A stretch of 64,000 nt of DNA from the NCBI RefSeq assembly GCF_003387575.1, contig NZ_QUAB01000014.1, positions 1-64,000 of the forward strand, given 5' to 3'. The notes beneath the pieces were generated by a model, which was not told the origin of the DNA, did no database searches, and worked only from the letters and a program-made list of their open reading frames with translations. Every line of letters begins with the position of its first letter. The first letter of the stretch is position 1. This DNA is from Microbacterium bovistercoris (lineage in GTDB: Bacteria > Actinomycetota > Actinomycetes > Actinomycetales > Microbacteriaceae). This document shows positions 56,448 through 64,000 of the stretch, piece after piece. The position numbers and the translations under genes were made by a program.

Positions 56448-58189
56448 CGCTCACCGCCCCGCGCCTGCAGCGGCCGTCCGTGCCGCCGCCCGCCGACATC
56501 CTCGACCGTGCACCCCGTCACCGGGTCAGCCCCGAGCGCATCTCCGCCACGCTGACCCTGCTCGTCATCGCCGGCCTCGCCGTGGCATCCCTCGCCGAGC
56601 TGGACATCTCGTTCGCCGGCATGGCCGACAGCTGGGGGAACGCACAGAACTTCTTCGCCCGCGTCGGCGGACTGACCTTCCCGCCGGCCGACGAGCTGAT
56701 CCAGCTCACCGTGCTCACCGTCGGCCTCGTGCTCACCGGAACGCTGCTCGCGGCGGTGCTCTCGGTGCCGATCGCCTACCTCGCCGCATCCAACACGACC
56801 CCGAACGCCACCGCCCGCGCGATCGCCCGCTTCATCGGCGTCTTCACCCGTGCGCTTCCCGATGTCGTGCTCGCCATGGTCTTCGTGCTGATGTTCTCGC
56901 TCGGCACCCTGCCCGGCATCCTCGCCATCGGCATCCACTCGATCGGCATGATCTCGAAGATGTTCGCCGACGCGATCGAGCAGATCGACGAGGGCCCGCG
57001 TCTCGCGATCCGCGCCGCAGGCGGAACGCGGATGCAGGAGTTCTTCTCCGGCGTGCTGCCGCAGGTGCTGCCCAGCTGGGTGGCCACTGTGCTGCACCGC
57101 AACGACATCAACCTCCGAGGCTCGGTCGTGCTCGGCTACGTCGGCGTCGCCGGCCTCGGCCTCGAGATGTCGCACGCTTTCAAGTCGCTGAACTACGGCC
57201 TCGGCCTGGGCATCGCCCTCGTGATCTTCCTGCTCTGCGTGGTGATGGAGATCGTCTCCAGCGCGGTGCGCGTCGCAATGCTCGGGGAGAAGGATGCCGG
57301 GAGAGGCGTGTTCGTGCGCTTCGTCACTTCGTTCCGCAACAGGAAGCCGGAACACCCCCGGGTGCTGAGCGAGCGAAGCGAGACGAAGTACGCCTCCGTC
57401 GACGCAGCCATGCGCCGTCCCTGGACCGCCACCCGCATCCGCAATGTCTCGGCCGGCTTCGTCGCGATCGCGGTCGTGATCGCCGGCGTCGCAGTGAGCG
57501 ACATCGTCTGGGGCGACCTGTTCACGTTCTGGGCGAAGATCCCAGAGGTCGTCGCGCAGTTCTGGCCGCCGGACTTCGGCAGTTACGGCTTCCCGGTGAT
57601 CGCCGGAGCCATGCTCGACACCGTGAAGATCGCGCTCGCCGCGTGCCTGATCACCCTCGTGCTCTCGCTCGGCATCGGCTCGCTCGCCGCGCGCAACGTC
57701 GCCCCGAACGCCGGAGTCCGAGGCGGGTTCCGCCTGCTGCTGGTGATCATCCGAGGCATCCCCGAGCTCATCCTCGCGATCGTGCTGATCGTGATCACGG
57801 GCCTGGGAGCGCAGGCGGGGACGATCGCGCTCGCGTTCGGCGGCATCGGCCTGCTCGGCAAGCTCATCGCCGACTCGTTCGAGGAGGTGCCCCGCGGACC
57901 GGAGCGCGCGATGACCGCCGCCGGCGCCACGCGCCTGCAGCGCTACGCCGCGGCCACGCTCCCGCAGGGGTCCCGCGCCCTGATCGGCCACACGTTCTAC
58001 CTGCTCGACACGAACATCCGCGCCGCGACGCTGCTCGGCATCGTCGGCGGCGGCGGCATCGGCTACTACCTGCTGAACGCCGGGCAGGGCTCGAACTACC
58101 CGCTGGTGACGAGCATCGTGCTGATGATCCTCGTGACCGTGCTGATCGTGGAGGGCATCGCAATGTGGATGAGGAAGGTGTTCCGATGA
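56444..58189 (+). CDS. phnE: Phosphonate ABC transporter permease, fused PhnE dimer
   Basis: A 581-residue protein that holds two complete PhnE permease domains in one chain. The first (about residues 30-290) has GVFTRALPDVVLAMVFVLMFSLGTLPGILAI and GGTRMQEFFSGVLPQVLPSWVA. The second (about 310-575) has RGIPELILAIVLIVITGLGAQAGTIALAFGGIGLLGKL and GATRLQRYAAATLPQGSRALIGHTFY. The linker includes LSERSETKYAS, encoded by a family C repeat. Overlaps at both ends place it in the phnDCE operon; usual systems use two separate permease copies. Confidence 0.92.
   Translation: MTLTAPRLQRPSVPPPADILDRAPRHRVSPERISATLTLLVIAGLAVASLAELDISFAGMADSWGNAQNFFARVGGLTFPPADELIQLTVLTVGLVLTGTLLAAVLSVPIAYLAASNTTPNATARAIARFIGVFTRALPDVVLAMVFVLMFSLGTLPGILAIGIHSIGMISKMFADAIEQIDEGPRLAIRAAGGTRMQEFFSGVLPQVLPSWVATVLHRNDINLRGSVVLGYVGVAGLGLEMSHAFKSLNYGLGLGIALVIFLLCVVMEIVSSAVRVAMLGEKDAGRGVFVRFVTSFRNRKPEHPRVLSERSETKYASVDAAMRRPWTATRIRNVSAGFVAIAVVIAGVAVSDIVWGDLFTFWAKIPEVVAQFWPPDFGSYGFPVIAGAMLDTVKIALAACLITLVLSLGIGSLAARNVAPNAGVRGGFRLLLVIIRGIPELILAIVLIVITGLGAQAGTIALAFGGIGLLGKLIADSFEEVPRGPERAMTAAGATRLQRYAAATLPQGSRALIGHTFYLLDTNIRAATLLGIVGGGGIGYYLLNAGQGSNYPLVTSIVLMILVTVLIVEGIAMWMRKVFR
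57362..57388 (+). repeat. Dispersed repeat, family C, inside phnE
   Basis: gtgctgagcgagcgaagcga and the following bases match the arm of the repeat at 55532-55620 and encode VLSERSETK in the linker between the two PhnE domains. Confidence 0.65.
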
Positions 58190-59331
58190 GCCGCGCAGAT
58201 GTCGTCGTCGTCGGGTCGGGGATCGTCGGGCTCGGCGCCGCCTACGCGGCGGTGCGCCGGGGACTGAGCGTCACCGTCGTCGATCGCACAGAGCGCCCCG
58301 TGGGCGCCACGATCCGCAACTTCGGGCATCTCTGCATAGGCGCGCAGACAGGTGAGGCGCGCCGGTACGGAGACGCCTCCCGCGGGCTCTGGCTGCGCCT
58401 CGCGCAGGACGCGGGATTCTGGCTGCGCGAGTCCGGCACGTTGGTCGCGGCCCGGCACGACGACGAGCTCGCCGTGCTCGAGCGGGCCGCCCGCGACGGC
58501 GGCATCCGGATGCTGGATGCCGCGGAGCTGCTGACCCGTGCGCCGCTGCGCCGGGGCGATCTCGTCGGCGGCGCGCTCATCGAGGCCGATCTGCAGGCGA
58601 ACCCGCGCGAGGCCGCCGATGCGATCGTCCGGCACCTCGCAGGCCTCGGCGTGGACTTCCGCTTCCGCACCGCGGTCACCGCCGTCGAGACCGGGCGAGT
58701 GCACACCACCCGCGGACCGATCGACGCCGGGCTGGTGGTCGTCGCGGTGAACCATGACATCGACCAGCTGCTGCCCGGAGTCGCCGAGGACGTCGGCATC
58801 CAGCGCTGCGCCCTCGACATGATGCGCGTCGCGGCGGACCTGCCCGCGCCGCTCACGGCACCGCTGCTCACCGGCTGGTCGCTGGTGCGCTACGGCCGGT
58901 TCGGGGCACTGCCCGAGACGGCGGCGCTGCGGGAACGGCTGCACGCCGAGCGCCCCGACCTCGCCGCGCTCGACCTGAACCAGATGTACACCCAGCTGCC
59001 GGACGGATCGCTGCTGGTCGGCGACTCGCACGTCAAGGATGTGCAGCCGGGGCCGTTCCAGCCCGAGGCGGCCTTCGACGCGTTCCTCGACGAGGCGCGG
59101 GCGCTGTTCGCCGCAGACCGCTTCCGCGTGCTCGAGCGGTGGCAGGGCGTGTACGCGTCCGGACCGGCGGAGTTCCTCCGCGAACAGGTCGCCGACGGCG
59201 TGCTCGCGATCGCGGCGACCACCGGCATCGGCATGACCTGCGGACTCGGCCTCGCCGAGACCGCCCTCTCAGAGACCCTCGGGTGGGCATCGTCGTCCGC
59301 CCTCATCACCGCCCAGGAGGCACTCGCATGA
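58186..59331 (+). CDS. FAD-dependent oxidoreductase of phosphonate catabolism (TIGR03364 type)
   Basis: A 381-residue DAO-family flavoprotein. The FAD Rossmann motif is VVVVGSGIVGLGAAYAAVRRG (residues 5-25), followed by GATIRNFGHLCIGAQTGE and the C-terminal TTGIGMTCGLGLAE flavin loop. The family name TIGR03364 refers to oxidoreductases that accompany phosphonatase-like hydrolases. Such enzymes probably oxidise an N-alkyl or amino phosphonate to an aldehyde, doing the work of the missing PhnW transaminase; the exact substrate is inference. The start overlaps the phnE stop (ATGA). Confidence 0.87.
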   Translation: MSRADVVVVGSGIVGLGAAYAAVRRGLSVTVVDRTERPVGATIRNFGHLCIGAQTGEARRYGDASRGLWLRLAQDAGFWLRESGTLVAARHDDELAVLERAARDGGIRMLDAAELLTRAPLRRGDLVGGALIEADLQANPREAADAIVRHLAGLGVDFRFRTAVTAVETGRVHTTRGPIDAGLVVVAVNHDIDQLLPGVAEDVGIQRCALDMMRVAADLPAPLTAPLLTGWSLVRYGRFGALPETAALRERLHAERPDLAALDLNQMYTQLPDGSLLVGDSHVKDVQPGPFQPEAAFDAFLDEARALFAADRFRVLERWQGVYASGPAEFLREQVADGVLAIAATTGIGMTCGLGLAETALSETLGWASSSALITAQEALA

Positions 59332-60032
59332 TCCCCATCGAACTCGTCGTACTCGACATGGCCGGCACGACGGTGCTCGACGACGGCGTCGTGGAGCAGG
59401 CGTTCCAACGGGCTGCGCAGCGCACCGGCATCGCTGAGCGGATGCCGTGGGACGAGGCCCTCGCCTATGTGCGCGAGACCATGGGGCAGTCCAAGATCGA
59501 CGTCTTCACGCATCTCTCCGGTGGTGACCGTGCTGCGGCCGAGCGCGCCACGACGGCGTTCGAGGGTGCGTACGAGGAGATCATCGCGGAGCAGGGCGCC
59601 ACGGAGATCCCCGGTGCACGCGCGGCGATCGAGTCGTTGAAGGGTGCCGGCTTGCAGGTCGCCCTGACCACGGGCTTCGCCCCGGTGACCCGCGACGCGA
59701 TCATCGCCGCGCTCGGCTGGGGAGACCTCGTCGACGTCGCGCTGTCGCCGGCGGATGCCGGACGCGGGCGCCCCGCACCCGACCTGGTGCTCACCGCACT
59801 GCTGCGCGCGGGGGCCTCCGACGTGCGTGCGGTCGCCGTCGCGGGCGACACCGTGAGCGACGTGCGCTCGGGTCGCAGCGCGGGAGCGGGGTTCGTCGCC
59901 GGTGTGCTGACCGGCGCGCACGACCGCACGGCGCTGACGGAGGCCGGAGCGGATGCCGTGCTGGCATCCGTCGTCGACCTGCAGCCCGCGCTCGCCGCGC
60001 AGGGTCTGCTGCCGCTCCCGGCGGCCGTGTGA
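59328..60032 (+). CDS. Phosphonatase-like HAD hydrolase (TIGR03351, PhnX-like)
   Basis: A 234-residue HAD-superfamily hydrolase that should cleave a C-P bond of an alpha-oxo phosphonate such as phosphonoacetaldehyde. Motif I is LVVLDMAGTTVLDDG (nucleophile Asp10, and Ala as in phosphonatases). ETMGQSKIDVFTHL in the cap contains the family's Lys, and the motif III/IV region reads SPADAGRGRPAPDLVLTALLRAG and VAVAGDTVSDVRSGRSAGAG. It overlaps the oxidoreductase stop by four bases, so oxidation and C-P cleavage are coupled. Confidence 0.9.
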   Translation: MIPIELVVLDMAGTTVLDDGVVEQAFQRAAQRTGIAERMPWDEALAYVRETMGQSKIDVFTHLSGGDRAAAERATTAFEGAYEEIIAEQGATEIPGARAAIESLKGAGLQVALTTGFAPVTRDAIIAALGWGDLVDVALSPADAGRGRPAPDLVLTALLRAGASDVRAVAVAGDTVSDVRSGRSAGAGFVAGVLTGAHDRTALTEAGADAVLASVVDLQPALAAQGLLPLPAAV

Positions 60033-60122
60033 TGCCGCGCGCGGGAGGCGTGCCGACAGCGGGTGCACCGCTGGCCGTCGAGTGCACCGGCTCAGGATGT
60101 CGATACGTGGTGCTTTCGGCGA

Positions 60123-60148
60123 CTGCCGGCGCGCTCGCCGCCGGCAGC
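60123..60148 (+). promoter_or_regulatory. Hairpin before the alcohol dehydrogenase gene
   Basis: ctgccggcg and cgccggcag pair around a short loop 3 bases before the aggaggag ribosome site of the next gene. It may hide or stabilise translation start. The 130-base gap here contrasts with the four-base overlaps upstream. Confidence 0.4.
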
Positions 60149-60164
60149 GCAGGAGGAGTGTGAG

Positions 60165-61250
60165 ATGCGGGCGGCACTGACGCGACCTCCGGGGGTGCAC
60201 CGCGACGTCGTGCTGCGGCCGCCCGCCGTGGCGATGGCGTTCCTCGGGGAGGGACTGCCGCACGAGGCCGTCGCCGTACCGGGCGTCGCCCTCGGCGAGC
60301 ACGAGGTGCTCGTCGCGGTGGAGCTCTCCACCGTGTGCGGTTCGGACGTGCACACCGTGCAGGGGCGCCGCGCGGCAACGGTGCCGCTCGTACTCGGGCA
60401 CGAGAGCGTGGGGCGCATCGTCGCCGTGGGCGACGGCGGGGCCCGGTGCGCCGAGGGCTCGGAGCTCGCCGTCGGCGACCGCGTGGTGTGGTCGGTCACG
60501 GCATCGTGCGGGACATGCGATCGCTGCGCCGCAGGCATCCCGCAGAAGTGCCGTTCGCTGGCCAAATACGGGCATGAGCGCATCGCGCCGCACGCCGAGC
60601 TGAACGGTGCCTTCGCCAGCCACGTGCAGCTGAAGCCGGGCACGACGATCGTCCGCGTTCCCGAGCAGCTTCCGGCGGCGGTCGCCGCCCCGGCATCCTG
60701 TGCCACGGCGACCGCGTGGGCAGCCGTCGCCCGAGCGGGCGCGATCCGCCCGCTTCAGGGGGCGCGCGTGCGCGTGCACGGGGCTGGTCTGGTCGGCATC
60801 TCGGCCGCGGCCATCGCCGCCGAGCAGGGCGCTGTCGTCGACGTGCGCGATCCGGATGCTGCGCGCGCCGCGCAGGCCGAGGAGTTCGGTGCGGCCGGAT
60901 TCGACGGGGCACCCGACATCGTGATCGAGGCCTCAGGGCATGCGGTGCAGGTGGCGCTGGCCGAGGTCGAGGTCGGCGGGGTCGTCGTGCTGGTCGGAAG
61001 CGTGTTCCCCGCGCCGCCGGTTCCCCTGGACGCCGAGAGCATCGTGCGACGACTGGTGACCGTCGCCGGGGTGCACAACTACACCGGAGCCGAGCTCGCC
61101 GGGGCGGTCGGCTTCCTCAGCGGCGCAGGACGGGCCTACCCGTTTGCGGCGGCTGTCGGTGCGGTGCATCCGCTCACCGACCTGGACGGCGCGATCAGGG
61201 CCGCCGCAGCGCCCGGTGCCCCGCTGCGGATCGGCGTCGCCGCGCACTGA
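60165..61250 (+). CDS. Zinc-type alcohol dehydrogenase associated with phosphonate catabolism
   Basis: A 361-residue medium-chain dehydrogenase. STVCGSDVHTVQGRR holds the catalytic-zinc Cys, GHESVGRIVAVGDG the His-Glu, CGTCDRCAAGIPQKCRSLAKYGH the structural zinc site and VRVHGAGLVGISAAAIAAEQGA a Rossmann loop. The family (TIGR03366) accompanies phosphonatase operons and may handle acetaldehyde or a hydroxyphosphonate. It has a strong aggaggag site. It is 132 bases after the hydrolase and shares its direction, so it probably belongs to the same transcription unit. Confidence 0.88.
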   Translation: MRAALTRPPGVHRDVVLRPPAVAMAFLGEGLPHEAVAVPGVALGEHEVLVAVELSTVCGSDVHTVQGRRAATVPLVLGHESVGRIVAVGDGGARCAEGSELAVGDRVVWSVTASCGTCDRCAAGIPQKCRSLAKYGHERIAPHAELNGAFASHVQLKPGTTIVRVPEQLPAAVAAPASCATATAWAAVARAGAIRPLQGARVRVHGAGLVGISAAAIAAEQGAVVDVRDPDAARAAQAEEFGAAGFDGAPDIVIEASGHAVQVALAEVEVGGVVVLVGSVFPAPPVPLDAESIVRRLVTVAGVHNYTGAELAGAVGFLSGAGRAYPFAAAVGAVHPLTDLDGAIRAAAAPGAPLRIGVAAH

Positions 61251-61318
61251 TGCCGTCGCAGATGCCGGTGCCGCGGCGGGCCCAGAGTGTCACACTGGAA
61301 TCAGGAAAGGAGGCGACC

Positions 61319-61522
61319 ATGGCCGATCCTGAGATCAACACGTGGTGGCCGCACCTGCACGCTGCGACGAAGGACCTGCTCGACGACATCGGCGGCGACC
61401 CGCTGCCCGCACACGTGCTCGATGAGATCGCGGTCATCACGGGCAGACCCGTTCCCGAGGACTGCCACCTGACGCCGAGCGATCACGACTTCATCCGCAC
61501 GCAGCGCGAAGAGGTCGACTGA
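61319..61522 (+). CDS. Small acidic hypothetical protein
   Basis: A 67-residue protein (MADPEINTWWPHLHAATKDLL... ending TQREEVD). A good aaggagg site lies six bases before the ATG. It is acidic with two Trp and no membrane segment. I do not recognise it. Its position 68 bases after the alcohol dehydrogenase leaves open whether it belongs to the phosphonate unit. Confidence 0.68.
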   Translation: MADPEINTWWPHLHAATKDLLDDIGGDPLPAHVLDEIAVITGRPVPEDCHLTPSDHDFIRTQREEVD

Positions 61523-61526
61523 CCAG

Positions 61527-61982
61527 TCAGTGGTGGCGGTAGTCCGGGCGATCCGGCTGCCGTCGCTGGTGCGTGCCCTCGCCGCCTTCGCGTCCGCCGT
61601 AGGGGCGGCCGTGATCGGCGTACTCGGCGCGCATGAAGACGATCCGCCAGGGGCCCATCGTGAATCGCGCTCCGGTGCGCAGCACCTCGGTGCGATCCTC
61701 CGACCCCCCGATCGGGCGGGCGTTCGTCTCGCCCGGTCCGTGCATGGTCAGCAGGTACTCGTCGTGCTCGTCGTGCCGGATGGTGGCGTGCAGGGGCATC
61801 GTGCCCTCGAGCACGACGTGATTGCCGCCGTCAGAGCCGATGGTGACGAGATCGGCGTCGAGCGGGAAGACGATCCGCCCGTCCTCCTCGTTCACGATGA
61901 GCAGGTGCGGTTCGCCGGACCCCCACGACGAGTGGGTGGTCGTCGGCTGGGGCGCGTGGGGCGCCGGCGCTTCAGGACGCAT
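61527..61982 (-). CDS. FHA-domain protein
   Basis: A 151-residue protein with one forkhead-associated (phosphothreonine-binding) domain at residues about 26-115: GRIVFPLDADLVTIGSDGGNHVVLEGTMPLHATIRHDEHDEYLLTM, then LRTGARFTMGPWRIVFMRAEYADHGRP. The Gly-Ser and Ser/His positions of a typical FHA are partly changed (TIGSDGGN; LHATI in place of SRxH). The C-terminal 35 residues are basic and Gly-rich. The ATG at 61982 is preceded by gaggac. No kinase is nearby. Confidence 0.82.
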   Translation of the reverse strand: MRPEAPAPHAPQPTTTHSSWGSGEPHLLIVNEEDGRIVFPLDADLVTIGSDGGNHVVLEGTMPLHATIRHDEHDEYLLTMHGPGETNARPIGGSEDRTEVLRTGARFTMGPWRIVFMRAEYADHGRPYGGREGGEGTHQRRQPDRPDYRHH

Positions 61983-62121
61983 GATGTCCTCCTCGGGCTC
62001 GCCGTCGGCGGCCCTGGGGACCCGCTCCCGTCACGGGGGCGGAGCCGCCGACGGGTTCATCTCCGATGTTACGCCGGTCGCAGGGGCGCGGCTCCGGTTC
62101 TGCCGCTCCCCAGCCCGTTGG

Positions 62122-62180
62122 CTCCGGTCGCGATCCAGCACAGTGTTGGCGCTCGGGACTGTGCTCGATTGCGACGGGAG
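62122..62180. repeat. Dispersed hairpin repeat, family A
   Basis: Arms ctccggtcgcgatccagcac and gtgctcgattgcgacgggag, 23 bases each with the flanking agt/act, surround gttggcgctcggg, similar to the perfect copy at 38059-38117. Confidence 0.7.
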
Positions 62181-62205
62181 CGCGTGGGGCTCGCGGTCCC
62201 TCCTG

Positions 62206-62264
62206 TTCGAATCGCGATTCAGCACAGTGTTGGCGCGTGGGACTGTGCTCGATTGCGACGGGAA
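62206..62264. repeat. Dispersed hairpin repeat, family A
   Basis: Arms ttcgaatcgcgattcagcac and gtgctcgattgcgacgggaa surround gttggcgcgtggg. The loop and right arm are nearly identical to the copy 84 bases upstream, so this is a tandem pair. Confidence 0.7.
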
Positions 62265-62378
62265 TACGTGGGGCGGGGTCGCGTTGCGATTCGCGATCGA
62301 GTGCTCTGCCCGGACCGGACGCACGGAGCCTGTGGATAACGTCTGCGTGCGTGTCGGCTCCCTGCCATCATCGGGCGG

Positions 62379-63359
62379 ATGACGGCACGACGCCCGCTTC
62401 CGGATGAACTCGACCAGCGATTCGGCATTGCTGTCGCCAGCGCGAGCGGTGTGGCGCGCAATCGCATGCGGGCGTCCGACCTCGACATCCCCTTCCCGGG
62501 TGTCAGACGCCGCATCCTGCACGACCTGCCCGATCCGCCGTTCGATCCGTACGAGCGGCAAGCCCACGAACGCCTTGAGCGTGCGCTCGACTACGCACCA
62601 CGGCTGACCGATGCCCAGTTCGTCAGCCACGAGTCGGCCGCGGCCGTGCTCGGTGCACCGCTGCCCATGGTCCTGGACGAGCACGGCGAGATCGCCGACC
62701 TCTCGCGCGCGTCCGTGCACGTCAGCGTTCTCGGTACAGGGCCGCTCCCTCGCTGCTCGGGGGTGATCGGCCACCGCGCGAACCCCGAGACCACGCGTGT
62801 CGGGACGGCCCGAGGCATCCGCATCTCCGATGCGGCGACGACCTGGGCGTCCCTGGCGCATCTGCAGGTTCCCGACCTCGTCGCCGTCGGTGACTACTTC
62901 TGCCGTAGGTGGCGGCCCGGGGTCGGCCGGAAGCACGTCGGCAGACGGTCGTTCTGCACGATCGATGATCTGCGAAAGGTCACCACCGGCGGTCGCCGTC
63001 GCGGAATCATCCGTCTGCGCGAGGCCGTGGAGCTGGTCCGAGAGGACTCCTGGTCGCCTCGCGAGACGAAGCTGCGACTGATGCTGTGCGAAGCGCACCT
63101 GCCGGAGCCTCAGCTCAACATCGATGTGCGCGACGACGACGGTCGATTCCTCGGATGCGTGGATCTGGCATATCCGGAGCTCAAGGTCGCGATCGAGTAC
63201 CAGAGCATGTTGCACGGCCCGCGGTACGCGGCGGACGTGGAGCGGATCGCCGCGCTGCGCGCAGCAGGCTGGATCGTGATCGAGGTGACCAGCGAGTTGT
63301 TCCGCCGCCCCGACGAGATCGTGCGCCGCGTGCGCGCGGCGATCTCCGAGCGGCGCTGA
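62379..63359 (+). CDS. DUF559/Vsr-like endonuclease-domain protein
   Basis: A 326-residue protein. Residues 1-210 include an AbiEi-like helical region (RLTDAQFVSHESAAAVLGAPL; GTARGIRISDAATTWASLAHL). The last 100 residues form a small PD-(D/E)xK domain: ETKLRLMLCEAHLPEPQLNIDV, FLGCVDLAYPELKVAIEYQS, DVERIAALRAAGWIVIEVTSELFRRP. The Asp/Glu-x-Lys in CVDLAYPELKVAIEYQ would be the catalytic site. Proteins of this kind are multicopy in actinobacteria, and their function is unknown. Repeats flank the gene at both ends. Confidence 0.83.
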   Translation: MTARRPLPDELDQRFGIAVASASGVARNRMRASDLDIPFPGVRRRILHDLPDPPFDPYERQAHERLERALDYAPRLTDAQFVSHESAAAVLGAPLPMVLDEHGEIADLSRASVHVSVLGTGPLPRCSGVIGHRANPETTRVGTARGIRISDAATTWASLAHLQVPDLVAVGDYFCRRWRPGVGRKHVGRRSFCTIDDLRKVTTGGRRRGIIRLREAVELVREDSWSPRETKLRLMLCEAHLPEPQLNIDVRDDDGRFLGCVDLAYPELKVAIEYQSMLHGPRYAADVERIAALRAAGWIVIEVTSELFRRPDEIVRRVRAAISERR

Positions 63360-63365
63360 ATCGCG

Positions 63366-63422
63366 CTGCCGTCGCAATCCGGCACGGTGTTCGCGGCTGG
63401 GCTGTGCTCATTGCGACGGGAG
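63366..63422. repeat. Dispersed hairpin repeat, family A, degenerate copy
   Basis: Arms ctgccgtcgcaatccggcac and gtgctcattgcgacgggag are imperfect but match the family. It lies just after the DUF559-type gene. Confidence 0.6.
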
Positions 63423-63492
63423 CGGATGCGTGGCCACGTGCGACGGGAACGTGCGTGAAACACGGGTTCGGCGCGGGCGTAGCCTCGGGAGT

Positions 63493-64000
63493 ATGAGTGA
63501 CCTCTGCGCGCTGCTCGGCATCCGGCATCCGATCGTCCTGGCTCCGTTCGGCGGGCTGTCCTCGGTGGCACTGACAGCAGCGGTGAGTGAGGCGGGCGGG
63601 CTCGGATCGTACGGGCTGTACGGCTACGACGGCGAGCGGATCGCGCGCACGGCCGCCGCGCTGCGGGATGCCACGGACGCGCCGTTCGCGCTGAACATCT
63701 GGCTGCCGACCGGGGACGAGGTCGCCCCAAGCCCCGAGCACGACGGCTATGCGCAGACGCTCGTCGCGTTCTACGCCGAAGTCGGCATGGATGCTCCGCC
63801 GCGACCCGACCGCTATCTGCCGACGCTCCAGGAGCAGCTCGACGCGATCTGGGATGCCGCACCTGCCGCGCTCAGCGTCGTGTTCGGAGTACCCTCGGGA
63901 GAACTCGTCGAGGAGGCCCACCGGCGGGGCATCCGGGTGATCGGCACGGCGACCACCGTCGCCGAGGCGGTGGCGCTCGAGGCCGGCGGGGTGGACGCGA
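63493..64000 (+). CDS. Nitronate monooxygenase, N-terminal part
   Basis: The first 169 residues of a 2-nitropropane dioxygenase-type FMN protein that oxidises alkyl nitronates; the window ends inside it. LLGIRHPIVLAPFGGLSSVALTAAVSEAGGLGSYGLYG is the family N-terminus with the FMN loop, PFALNIWLPTG follows, and ALSVVFGVPSGELVEEAHRRGIRVIGTATTVAEAVALEAGGVDA leads to the conserved AGG loop. The catalytic His region lies beyond the edge. Confidence 0.88.
   Translation, partial: MSDLCALLGIRHPIVLAPFGGLSSVALTAAVSEAGGLGSYGLYGYDGERIARTAAALRDATDAPFALNIWLPTGDEVAPSPEHDGYAQTLVAFYAEVGMDAPPRPDRYLPTLQEQLDAIWDAAPAALSVVFGVPSGELVEEAHRRGIRVIGTATTVAEAVALEAGGVDA

Larger units (their letters stand above)
61983..62378. 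other. Intergenic region of 396 bases with repeat hairpins
   Basis: No gene is seen here. The first 100 bases hold the promoter of the FHA gene and a hairpin tcggcgg/ccgccga. Then come two family A repeats at 62122-62180 and 62206-62264 and a partial third arm (ttcgcgatcgagtgctct, near 62290), followed by the start region of the DUF559-type gene. Confidence 0.6.

Noticed and set aside
1..64000. CRISPR arrays, insertion sequences, integrases or prophage genes
   Set aside because: No regularly spaced direct repeats, transposase, integrase or phage structural motif was found in any frame; the only repeats are the palindromic families described.

Overview
The window is about 70% G+C, densely packed and free of IS elements. 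It looks like chromosome of a high-GC actinobacterium, most probably a member of the Microbacteriaceae such as Microbacterium. Supporting signs are the SoxR/FdxA pair, mycobacterial-style genes (an MFS-cNMP-patatin fusion, a DUF222/HNH protein, an ArsR::ArsC fusion), several likely leaderless transcripts with TAnnnT -10 boxes, and heavy GTG start use. The species assignment is inference.

Layout. 1-370: 3' end of a 23S rRNA, a 5S rRNA and the rrn terminator. 0.4-13.9 kb: acyl-CoA dehydrogenase, truncated haemoglobin, SoxR with its operator and a ferredoxin/flavin-reductase pair, a D,D-carboxypeptidase, cardiolipin synthase, a LAL-type LuxR regulator, and a 1245-residue protein built like animal soluble adenylyl cyclase. 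13.9-18.2 kb: arsenic resistance (ArsR, flavoprotein, Acr3, ArsR::ArsC fusion, ArsC) with two different operator types. 18.3-23.7 kb: a secreted protein, the MFS-cNMP-patatin fusion, and DAHP synthase behind a Tyr/Phe leader peptide. 23.7-28 kb: an MprF-like gene split by a one-base frameshift, with a MalT-type regulator. 28-38 kb: CPBP protease, PEP-mutase-like enzyme, HNH protein, macro-domain protein, DMF-like iron redox enzyme with CDGSH protein, MFS pump, and a PadR/DUF1048/ABC-exporter operon. 38.2-42.6 kb: a Cys/Met-rich metal protein, then a six-gene minus-strand run in which a tetraether-synthase-like radical SAM protein sits with a divergent Lgt homologue and small membrane proteins. 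42.6-43.6 kb: an FBP (FusB-type) protein behind a putative leaderless leader ORF. 43.7-47.8 kb: a kynurenine operon (TDO, an amidohydrolase, kynureninase, PaaX-like regulator). 47.8-51.4 kb: cysteine hydrolase, NCS1 permease, M18 aminopeptidase. 51.4-53.5 kb: a ykkC/guanidine-I-type riboswitch, a frameshifted EamA transporter, and a low-GC RelA/SpoT-domain protein. 53.7-61.5 kb: a phosphonate uptake and catabolism locus without C-P lyase. 61.5-64 kb: FHA protein, DUF559-type protein, and a truncated nitronate monooxygenase.

The best candidates for something undescribed are the radical SAM/Lgt-like operon, whose two small membrane proteins share a C-terminal Cys motif, the amidohydrolase taking the formamidase position in the kynurenine operon, and the isolated RelA/SpoT island next to the riboswitch-controlled transporter. 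Three families of dispersed palindromic repeats run through the window and have entered reading frames at several places. Two genes carry the same kind of lesion, one extra G in a G4 run, so an assembly error must be excluded before calling them dead.
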